In this document: positions 54,921-64,000 of the stretch, one piece after another
Layout of the letters: each line of letters starts with the position of its first letter
Numbering within the stretch: the first letter of the stretch is position 1
Source of the DNA: Brachionus manjavacas
Taxonomy: Eukaryota; Rotifera; Eurotatoria; Ploima; Brachionidae
Reading direction: 5' to 3'
Assembly: GCA_019054805.1 (NCBI GenBank)
Contig: JAHQIY010000029.1
Span: forward strand, 186,001 to 250,000
DNA length: 64,000 nt
Translations under genes and position numbers: made by a program
The notes under the pieces: generated by a model
Databases searched by the model: none
The model's input: the letters and a program-made list of their open reading frames with translations, nothing else
What the model was told of the DNA's origin: nothing

Positions 54921-55585
54921 TTAGATATGAATTTAAAGTTTATATATTTTTACAAGTCACAAAGAAAAAATAACAAAATAAATTTTTCTTATGTAATCGG
55001 TTTTTTGTGGATTGTTTGGTTTGCATTTTCTGGAACAATGTTTTCATTTCCTTAGTTGTATTGTTGTCTTTTTTCTATTTAATTAAAGAACGACTTTATT
55101 TAAGTCTATGAGAGGGGCCACATGCTCAGCTCAATTTAAAAAAGTGGCGCTGCTTTATTTTTAAACAAAAAATTTAATTATTGATAAAAAATAAATTTAT
55201 AAAAATTTTCCAAATAATTGTTATTTATCTAACAAAAGCTTAATATTTGTTAACAGATTTAGTACTGGCGACGAAGCAAAAAAAAGTCCTTCAATTCAAA
55301 TTTTGAATTTTTTTTTCTAAATACTGTTTTTTTTTTTATTAGGTTGAACCTTTTTTTTAGTAAAAAGAACCATAATTTTTTTATATAATTTTCGAAGTAT
55401 TTTGAAGATTTTGTGAATTATCGGGGAAAGAGAAGAGTTTTTGTTCTAATAAAAAATTACGTAAAAACATTTTTTTACAGAAAAAAGTGGTAAAAAATAG
55501 TAAAATAAAATAATAACAGTATTATTAAAGTACAATTCTCGTAAATTTACGTGCATCGATCATCATTTTAAATTATTACTAAAGG
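54921..55585. other. AT-rich intergenic DNA
   Basis: No supported gene or repeat. Confidence 0.4.
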
Positions 55586-56095
55586 CAGAGTTGGTCAAAA
55601 GTCAATTCATGAAGTCAAAGTCAAGTCTGAACTTTGACTTTAAATTTTATTTTTTTGAAAAATTTTAGAAAAATGCATGGAGTTAGGAGGTGCTGAGTTT
55701 TCCATCTAATAGTTAAATAAATAAAATGATATTTTGAACTAAATTAATGAATAATTAGATAGAAAATTATTTAAATATTGAAAATAAAAGATAAATAAAT
55801 CATTATCTGTTCCCTTTTCAAATCGAAAATACAGAAGCATCAATTCTAATGAAGCTGTTTAACAGTCTCTAAAGCTTGATATATTTTTTTTTCATAAAGC
55901 AAGAAATAAATAGTATATTTGATATTAACAAAAATTAAATGTTGCAATATCAAAAGTTTTGATACATACATCAGCAACATATATAAATATTCATTTTCTT
56001 TGGCTTTGAAATTATTTTAGACTCAAGTCAAAGTCGGACTTTGTCTTTGACTTTTAACGATTCTGACTTTAAAGTTTGACTTTTGACCAACTCTG
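55586..56095. mobile_element. MITE with 20-bp terminal inverted repeats, 510 bp
   Basis: CAGAGTTGGTCAAAAGTCAA at 55586-55605 is the exact reverse complement of 56076-56095. Both ends continue into AGTCAAAGTC-type subrepeats. No open frame inside. No clear target-site duplication is visible. Confidence 0.7.
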
Positions 56096-56484
56096 ACTAT
56101 AGGACTCTAAAAAAGCTAAAATTTTTTTTAATTATTTAAACATCTTCTTAAGACTCCCGATCGCATACTTGTTAAGTTAAGATAATCCAACCAGATATTT
56201 GTAAACTATTAATATTTATAAATTTAAAATATCAAAATTCAACAAGTATCGCTCTGGTCCAATAATCTGAAAGATTCTGCACACTTTTTTTTTTTTCTTA
56301 AAAAAATCCTTAAATCATCAATTTCAAGATTTTTTTAATTCTCCTTGATGTTTTTATTTTTTAAAGTAATGTTTGGGTTAAAATCTAATTCCGGAATAAA
56401 CGAATGGGGTCTGACTTTTTTAAAGCTCAAACTAAATGTTAAAAAAAAAATGGAGAATGGAGAAAATTATTTTCATTTTTTTAA

Positions 56485-57040
56485 CACTAGAAGCACCAAA
56501 ACGAGTCAAAATGACTTGTTTTGATAGAATCTAATGGATAAAAATGGATAATAATTTTTTTTTGGATAAATCTATTCAATTCTTAATTTTAATTGAGTAA
56601 AAATAAAAATTTGGCTATAAAAAAGTATCTTGAAAAATTTTTATTTTCTACTGGATTCATTCCTTTTTGAACCAATTTTTCGTATTTCATGTAAAATACG
56701 CAAGCTTTAATTTTGCATTTTTTAAATTTGCTTATCTTCGTTCAAGTATTAGGATTTAAGTCAGTTTTTGAAGATTTGTATACTTTTTATAAATATTTTA
56801 TGACTCATCTATTGATTTTGTAGATAAATCCAAAATTTATTTAAATAACGAGTCAAAATGACTCTTTTTGGTGCTTCTAGTAGTATATACTTGATTTTGT
56901 ACAAAGGAAATATTTTTTTATTTGAATTTAGTTAATTTGAAAAGTTATTCTTGTTTTTATGCTGAACAAAAAAAATGTGCTCAAATAGCAAAAAATTGAC
57001 TTCGAAAAAGAGTCCTTTTGACTCGTTGGTGCTTCTAGTG
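56485..57040. mobile_element. piggyBac-like MITE flanked by TTAA
   Basis: TTAA at 56481-56484 and 57041-57044 flank ends that start CACTAGAAGCACC in inverted orientation. TTAA target duplication is the hallmark of piggyBac transposition. Each end continues into an ACGAGTCAAAA palindrome-like motif. A third such terminus lies inside (about 56847-56871), absent from the copy at 21158, so another end fragment is nested here. No transposase is encoded. Confidence 0.7.
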
Positions 57041-57112
57041 TTAATGTACAAAATTTTATATGTTTAAAAATTTATAAAAAAAACACTTTTTTTATTAATT
57101 TATAAAAAAATA

Positions 57113-60100
57113 TTTCAAAGATTTTAAGACAACACTTTTTGGATTATTATTAAATGGGTATTTATATTAATTATTTGGATACTAGAAAAAAAATTTTTGT
57201 TGAATAATTATTTATTGTCAAAATTATTATAATAAAAATTTAAAATGAATAGATAAAAATTAAATTTATAATTTATTATCATTTAAAGATTTTTTTTTCT
57301 ATATAAAGCAATTCTTTTTCTTAAATGTGGGAAACTAAATAAAAACTAACTGTTTGATTGTATATGTTTTATCCAAAGTTATAACAAAAAGCTAGTGGTT
57401 TCTACAGCAGCTATGAAAATATGTTTCACTTTCAGTTATTCAAAGACTAAACTATAAGAAGAGACTAATGGTTTGGTTGGAGCGGGTAGGTTTTATGTGC
57501 CGGGTACTTATTTTGGTCGGTTTAAATTTGGAAAATGAGCTGAATGCTACAATTTATTGCATTGAAATTTTCATATGTACTGATCCATTATAAATGGCTG
57601 TTTTGGAAGCATTGTGAATTTTGGAACAAAGAACGAGAACAAAAATTTTAAAATGAAACATCTTTTTTACTTTGGGCCCTAAATATTGTTCTGAAAAATG
57701 TATCAGCTGATATAAATTTTGTATCAGCCAAATTTAGTCCCTGCAATACTCTTCAAGTCTGAAAAACACTAAATGTAGAGAAATTTAGTTTAAGTTCCAC
57801 AAATTTTGAATAAAATAGCCCAAATTTTTTATTTTTTTCCCCAAATATCAAATAAACTCGCCAATTACTGAGTTTATACGTAAAAAAATTAATTTACACT
57901 AAATTAAATAGAAATCCACTATTTTTAACTTATTGACACTTTTCTTTAAAAAATAGCACTTTTTATTAAAAAATGATAACAAATTTAAGAAAAAGTACCT
58001 AAATTATGAGAAAAGAGTGTTTGTTAAACAAAAAAGATAGTATTCAATCGAGTTTTATGCTGAAATCAAGTAAGCCATATTTTTCTAGAAAGTTTTTTAT
58101 TGAAGTATGTCATTGAAAAATTAAAAAAAAGTAAAATAAAATTGACAAAAATAAGATAATTTAACACTGAGCCTTTTGGTGAAGCAGATTTTACATTCCC
58201 TTGACTAAGCATTTGAGATGCATTGCTAAAATAATTAGAAAGAAGACCTAAGAAAATATTGTGTTAAATTATGTAATTTTAGGAAAATTAGTGTTGGGTG
58301 ACTAATATTTTTAACTTATTTACACTTTTTACTAAAAAATAGCACTTTTTACTAGAAAATGTTAAAATTTTAAAAAAAGTACCTAAATTTTGTAATAAAA
58401 ATAAAGTAATGTTCCGCTTTTTGTTTTATTCAAAATTTATGAAACACAAAGTAAATTTAAATTTTATTTATTTATTTATTTATTTAAATAAGAAAGTCGC
58501 AAATAGGGCGATTTTGGGAGTTGGAGCGTCAATCGTGGACCTCCAGTACTCTTATTAAAATTACTAGTATATTTACAATTGCACAAAAGTAATAATAAAA
58601 TTTGTCAAGTAAAATACAAATATAGAAAAAAATAAATAAAATAACAATTTTCTTTTTTTCTTTTTTTATCTATTTTTTTTTAGTTATTGATTTGTACTCA
58701 ATTACTCACATTACATTTTACAATTAACTCACTCAAAAGACGCCAAAGCTCTTAACGTAAAATCAGACGTCTAAATTTGTTAAATTTATGATTTTTTACT
58801 TTTATAAATTTACGTAAATTCAATTTTAAATAATCCATAAAACTTATCCGCATCTTAGTTGGCTTATCAAAATTTTTCTAGAATACTTAAATGAAAACAA
58901 AATATGAAGTAAACGACGCTAAATCTCTAATATTTAAATAACTAAGATTCAATTTTTAAACATTTAAGCTTAATTTTATTGTTTATGAAAAAAATTAAAA
59001 AAAAATGTTAAATTCGATTTGAGAGAAAATACTTTTCTATTAATAAATTTGGAGACTTTAAAACTGTTCTTTTTGAAAATTTTGACAAAAAAGTCAATTT
59101 CTCACGAAAAAAGCTTTCGGATTATATAATTTTTGTTAATTTAAAAGAAAATTTGAACTTTGTAAAAGGGGGCACAATATTAATGGTAATCCGGTAAGGT
59201 TCTTTAAATTTTTAGAATTTGTTTTGTAATTGAAGTCAGGATATTTACTTAGTCATTAGGTTAGGACTTTTTTTTATTTTTTGAAATTGTTTAGCCTAAA
59301 TAAACTAAATATAAATCACACTATCAATATCTGTTAAATAAAATTTGAAAGATAATATTTCATTAAACTGGTCGCTTTTTATCAAATTGTATGTTAATTT
59401 AGATTTGAATTTTTTGTTTTTCTTGATTGAAAAAAAGCTAAAAAAAAATTAAAATAAATTTCAAGGCATTTTTCTTTCATTTTCCTAAAAATTAAAACTC
59501 ATAATTGCATCTCGTAAATTTTAAATTTTTAAAAAAAATATCAAACAAAATCTAAAAATTGCTTATACTTTGTTAAATGAAGTTTTTTTAGATAAAAATA
59601 ATGGCAAATGTTATTTAAGTTGGGAGCCAAATAGAGACAAATAATTAGCTGAAATGCTCTCTTTTTTGATTAATAAAAAAAAAATTTTTTTCTTAGCAAA
59701 GTGATTATGAAATATGAATATGAAAATATTTTCTATTATTTTTTTATTTATTTAATAATTAGATAATATTGTTGAGTGAAATAAAGTGAGTTAACAAAAT
59801 GATCAAAATATAAAAAATATTTGTTAAATTGGAAAGATGTCGGCTTGATTTTTTGAATATATTTTTTTATAATTTTTAGCTGATGAAAATTCTGTATGCT
59901 ATTTTTTTAAAGAAATCAAGTTTAAATAAGCATGTTTTGTTGCTAATCTATCTGTACCACTTCGGTGGTACAGATACTAAAATTGGAACGATACAGAGAT
60001 GATTAGCATGGCCCCTGCGCAAGGATGACACGCAAAATCGTGATTTCACTCTTTTTCAATTTAATTGAAGTAAAAATAAAAATTTACCAAAATTTTTTGA

Positions 60101-60840
60101 AAAATATTGTTTTGGAAAAAATTAAATAATAATATTAAATAATTAATATTTGGAAAAAGATTTTTGACTAATTTAGCTAAAATGTCCATTTTTGTCCATT
60201 ATTTTATCAAAGAAAAAAATTTAAATATTTTGCATTATATTCAAAATTTAATTTAAAAAATTTTTTTCTTTTCTAAAATTAAGCTAAATTACAGCTGGTT
60301 TTGTTCTTTTTTTTTTCACTCTAAGGTTTTTACGATATTTTACATGGACTAAAATCCAAATAAATTCGGTCAATCCTGGTTACGGTTCACCGCCGTATAA
60401 ATTAGGAAAACTTCAAGTTCACATCTTTTGGAAATGAACCATTTAGACCAGTTTTTGAATTTTATTTTAAAAACAAATTTATCTTTCAGTGTTTAATTTT
60501 TTTTAATTTTCGAAGATAAGAATGATTAAATTTAGAACATGAATGAGAGTAGGTCTCAAGGCAGAATTTGACTCTTATCATAAAAATAGCTTTAGTGTGA
60601 TTTATTTTGGAATTTATTTTTTCAATTTTTTTCATCCACATTTTGATGATCAAAGTTAAATTTCCAAATCATCTTTGCATTATTTTGAAATAATGATTCT
60701 AAAATTTCTTGTCACCTAAACGCGTGATTACGCTATTTAAGCATACGCTCAAAGTTAACAATATTGAAGCATGGTTGAGAGATACTTTGGTGTATTTTTT
60801 ATTAAATTATTTATTTAAAAAAACAAACATTTTTTTTCTA
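57113..60840. repeat. Segmental duplication, third partial copy (of 10667-15095)
   Basis: Direct-orientation copy of 10667-15095 lacking about 195 bp (11668-11862) and about 530 bp (12552-13082). It includes the retroposon end (about 58465-58790) and the U6 variant. Its left junction follows the piggyBac-like flank, and its right junction is the start of the large inverted repeat. Confidence 0.9.
59954..60056 (+). ncRNA. U6 snRNA variant or pseudogene
   Basis: Same 103-nt extent as the gene at 14211, with the same 5' hairpin and T5 terminator. It differs in ACATATACT to ACAGATACT and ACAGAGAAGATTAG to ACAGAGATGATTAG. The second change abuts the ACAGAGA box that pairs with 5' splice sites. 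The upstream TATATATAA has become TTTAAATAA, weakening the Pol III TATA box. Probably not expressed, or a minor variant. Confidence 0.8.
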
Positions 60841-61220
60841 CCCATCTTTTTCTAAAGAATCATTCTCCCTCAGACCTTATCTGGAAAAAATAAATAGGAG
60901 CTTAAAAGAATTTCGTGTGCCTAAATTTGTTCCTAGACTTCCAAGAGACATTGATGATCTAAAATATTGGAAAGCAAATTAGTTTCTAGTTTTCTTAATA
61001 AATTTTACACTACCATTATTTGAGGAATAATGCCTCCTGATCATCTTAATCATCTTATAAATTTAGTTTTTATTGTAGAAAATTTATTAAAAAAACAAGT
61101 TAATTAAAAATATTTTAGCAAAATTCAAATTTTAGCTCGTGATTTTGTCAAAGATATGGCCTTTTTTTATGGATCTAAATCAATGCTTTCCGGAGTTCAT
61201 GAACTTCTGCAATTGGTAAG
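60841..61220 (+). pseudogene. Transposase remnant, inverted partial copy
   Basis: It begins mid-gene at PSFSKESFSLRPYLEKINRS and runs through VPKFVPRLPRDIDDLKYWKA, DHLNHLINLVFIVENLLKK and SMLSGVHELLQLV. Counterpart of 52930-53331 on the minus strand. Confidence 0.6.
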
Positions 61221-62094
61221 GACATTCAATTATTGATTTTATTCAATAAAAAGTGTGTATTTGTTCTCTTAATTCAAAATTAAAACATTTTTTTTAAAAA
61301 GTCGAAGTCAGGACCTTTAAATTTTTCAGAGTTGTTTTAAAGTCCTAACTTTATATTTTTTTTAAGTCCAAGTTACTCTGGGCTATCTTGGTTAATTTAT
61401 TTGTTATATTTTAGAAATTTTTTGCTATTGTAGAAAAAAGTCACTTCACAATTCTTCTTAAAAATTCAAAATTTTAAAGCCCGGAGTTAATTTTTTGGAT
61501 GAATATTAAGAAAAAAAAGTCCGGACTTGAACTTGACTTGAGACTTATGACTTTTAAACATTCTGAATTTTCTTCATTTTTTTTAAGTCCGGATTTTGAC
61601 TTTAATTTAAGTGACTTAACTTTAACTAGACCTCAACATTAACTTCCTGGAACGGCAAAAAATTCATGTTTTCCGGTTTTTTTTTTAAAAATTCAAAAAT
61701 GCGGTCTATGACTTCTAATTAAATGACTTGGACTTTATTTGGGGATTCTAAAACAAATATTGTATTAAATATTGTTAATATTTATTAAAATTATTAGATT
61801 TAAATACCAATTAAAAAAAATTTTATGTTAAGTTTTATTTAAAATAAATTTTTAAATTTTTATTCTTTAAATTAGACTCAACATTTTTGAGCAATTTGGT
61901 TCAGTTTTTGTAAATTTTAGTCTATCCATGTTCTAAAATTTGTTGGCTCTGAGACTGATAGAGATGAGGTAAGAAAATTTGGTAAGACTTCAAATGAAAT
62001 TTTGATCAATAGTCAAAACAATTTGTAAAAATATTTTTTTTAATTTAATACCCTTTTTTTGAATTTTTTTTTCATTTATCAGGATAAAATAATT

Positions 62095-62755
62095 TAATTT
62101 CAATTTAATTAAACCTGACTGCGTTTCAAATAAAATGGAATTGTATGCAGATGACTCAAAAATACTCGGTATAGTTAATAATGTTTATGAGAGAGCGATG
62201 TTACAGATAGATCTGGATGCAGTATGTCAATGGATAGAGGTTTGGCGTATGGGACTTTGTGCTAACAAATGTAAAGTAATGCATTTCGGCAGACTAAATG
62301 AAAGGCATAAATATACACAAAAAAGCAACAGGAATGTTATACTAGCGACCAAAGATTGTGAAAGGGATCTTGGAGTGATGGTTTCATCAGATTTGAAGTG
62401 GACCAGCCAAGTGAAAAGTTCTTGTGCGAAAGCGAGTAGGGTGCTTGGAATGCTAAAGCGAACGTTTACAAGTAGAGAGGAAAGACTGTGGGTAAGATTG
62501 TATAAATCCATGGTGAGACCCCACCTAGATTACGCAGTGCAGGTTTGGAATCCAAGTATGAAAATGGACGTGAATGCGTTGGAAAAGGTGCAAGAGAGGG
62601 CAACAAAAAAACCTATGTCTGTAAGAAACATGCCGTATGAAAAGAGGCTGACAAAATTAGGACTGACAAAGCTGAGTGAAAGATGAGTGAGAGGGGACTT
62701 GATTGAAATGTACAAACTAGTGAATGGAATAGAAAAGGTAAGCTTGGTCAATAAT
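62095..62755 (+). pseudogene. LINE reverse-transcriptase fragment, inverted copy
   Basis: Counterpart of 51428-52066 with the same YADD motif, the same TGA after KLGLTKLSER (62684-62686) and the same interruption by an LTR after ATAAT (62751-62755). One residue differs (ATTDCERD to ATKDCERD). Confidence 0.85.
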
Positions 62756-63072
62756 TAAAGTGTCGTCACGTGACTAACATACTGTTAGCTAGTGATGATT
62801 AATGTTTCATATTTTTACATTTAGGTGCCGATCCTAAATGTAGTTAAAACAAACAACATTTTGCGCACGGCACCATTTGTAAGCTTTTATATTTAGAAGC
62901 TTTTTTCAATAAGAACCACATTTATTTTTCTTTATGTAATTATTCTCTTTGTTTTTTCTATTAGAACAAAATTTAATAAGCTTTGCCACAGAGTGGCCAC
63001 TTTCTATTTAGAAACTTTAAATAAACTTATTTATTGAAACACAACATCTTTTATTCATTTGAGAATACTTCA
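62756..63072 (+). repeat. LTR 4 (317 bp), 5' LTR of element 3
   Basis: It starts TAAAGTGTCG, sharing the mutated first hexamer with LTR 3, and ends ACTTCA. It follows the same ATAAT target site, so it is a copy of the same insertion and not a new one. Confidence 0.9.
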
Positions 63073-63073
63073 T

Positions 63074-63084
63074 TGGCGACGAGG
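63074..63084 (+). promoter_or_regulatory. Primer-binding site of element 3
   Basis: TGGCGACGAGG, complementary to the tRNA-Ser(GCT) 3' end, 1 bp after LTR 4. Confidence 0.75.
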
Positions 63085-63104
63085 AACAAAAACAAATTAT
63101 TAGA

Positions 63105-64000
63105 ATGGAAGAGCAAATGGTACAACCATTCGACGTGAACAACGAAGACGATGTTAGCCAGAGATGGGACGAATGGATCACCAGACTCGAAAGGTTAATG
63201 TCAATTAAGACAGTCACTGACAAAAAAGTTAAGAGAGATTATCTTTTTTTTTTGGTGGCGTTGGGCTAGAGCGTTTATTCAAGGACATTGGGGATGAGAA
63301 AGAGGAGTATGATGCCATTAAAGCTAAACTTGACACGCATTTTAAGTCTAAGTTTAACGTGAAACTGAACATCTTACACTTCAGGGACATCTATCAACAT
63401 CAAGGTGAACCATTTGAGGAGTTTGTAACGAGACTTAAAGAAAAAGCTAAGCTATGTGCATTCACTAATCCAAATAGTGAAGTAGCAATACAAATAATCC
63501 ATAGATGCCAGTCAAACACACTCAAGCGTAAAGCACTAGAGTCTGAAAAGGACTTGAGTCTAGATGAACTAATTAAGATTGGCAAACTTGAAGAAACCGT
63601 GAATGTTCAATTAAGCGAGTTTAAAAAACGTAACGAAATGACCAAAGAACGAAATGAGGTAAATCAGGTCAATCAAAAGAAGCATCAAACTACTAGAACC
63701 AATAGTCAGCAAGGAAGAGGTGAAACAAAAGAAAAGAAATGCTTTAGATGTGGACGTAAATATCCACATGAAAAGACATGCCCAGCCAAAGGAAAGAAAT
63801 GTCGAAAGTGTGAGAAATATGACCATTTCGAAAGCTGTTGCACAAGCAAGAATGTGAAACATATTCATGAATCAAGAGACTCCGAAGAAGATCAGGATTA
63901 CTGTGTTTGGAGAATAAAGGCGAGAGCAAAGAGTTTGGTCTTAGCCGTAAAAAATTGGTTCATGCCGATGGTAACACTGTTAATGTGTGGCATGAGTCTA
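63105..64000 (+). pseudogene. Ty3/Gypsy gag, element 3 (cut by window end; T-run frameshift)
   Basis: ATG at 63105 begins the same gag as element 1. The T run at 63244-63253 has 10 T (11 in element 1), shifting the frame after about 48 codons. Zinc knuckles follow at about 63740-63840. At 63936-64000 it retains the segment leading to the protease that element 2 has lost. The rest lies outside the window. Confidence 0.85.

Larger units (their letters stand above)
60841..64000. repeat. Right arm of a large inverted repeat (partner runs from 53331 leftwards)
   Basis: From 60841 the sequence is the reverse complement of 53331 down to at least 51106, then through LTR and gag to the window end. 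It contains a transposase remnant, AT-rich motif DNA, LINE, LTR and gag in mirror order. Arms exceed 3.1 kb, and the spacer is about 7.5 kb. Confidence 0.92.

Noticed and set aside
1-64000. Reassigned stop codons (TAA/TAG read as glutamine), suggested by in-frame stops in HURP, integrase, FAM177-like and IP3-receptor frames
   Set aside because: The 952-codon gag-pol frame uses only CAA/CAG for glutamine, genes end at TAA, and TGA also appears in frame. Mutation explains the pattern better.

Overview
This window is animal nuclear DNA, very AT-rich, with tiny GT..AG introns of about 50 nt. It encodes a nuclear-receptor DNA-binding domain, an IP3-receptor-like channel, a HURP/DLGAP5-like spindle protein, TTC4, TMEM87-like and FAM177-like proteins, U6 snRNA, and Ty3/Gypsy and LINE retrotransposons. 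A small AT-rich invertebrate such as a monogonont rotifer would fit, but the species cannot be fixed from sequence alone.

Layout. 1-5255: a truncated HURP copy (-) head-to-head with a multi-exon NuMA/HOOK-like coiled-coil gene (+) whose last exon encodes a nuclear-receptor DNA-binding domain. 5601-13364: a block with fragments of a coiled-coil gene and of TTC4 plus a second HURP copy; it is repeated almost perfectly in direct orientation at 23350-31126. Part of it (10667-15095) recurs a third time at 57113-60840. A U6 snRNA gene lies at 14211-14313, with a variant copy at 59954-60056. 16050-17057: TMEM87-like exons (-). 17543-21060: a mosaic of a 1.05-kb repeat, one stray IP3-receptor exon, a TTC4 gene and a FAM177-like gene. 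21521-23131: the fullest copy of the coiled-coil gene. 31241-36358: an IP3-receptor-like gene (-) that is internally deleted and carries stops. 36676-40900: LINE end, an unknown broken gene, and the second copy of the 1.05-kb repeat. 41640-52066: a 5'-truncated LINE interrupted by a tandem LTR-internal-LTR-internal-LTR Ty3/Gypsy array. 52930-57040: DNA-transposon remnants and small inverted-repeat elements. 60841-64000: an inverted copy of 53331 leftwards (transposase remnant, LINE, LTR, gag), cut by the window end.

Most genes carry frame breaks in homopolymers, nonsense codons or internal deletions. Two readings compete: a duplicated, decaying gene-graveyard region, or a real region overlaid with uncorrected long-read homopolymer errors. 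Non-homopolymer stops and deletions (IP3 receptor, integrase, FAM177-like) favour true decay for several loci. I see no bacterial-type operon or defence system. The best candidates for something unusual are the coiled-coil/nuclear-receptor fusion, the rearranged IP3-receptor gene with a lysine in its pore signature, and the nested retroelement/inverted-duplication architecture.
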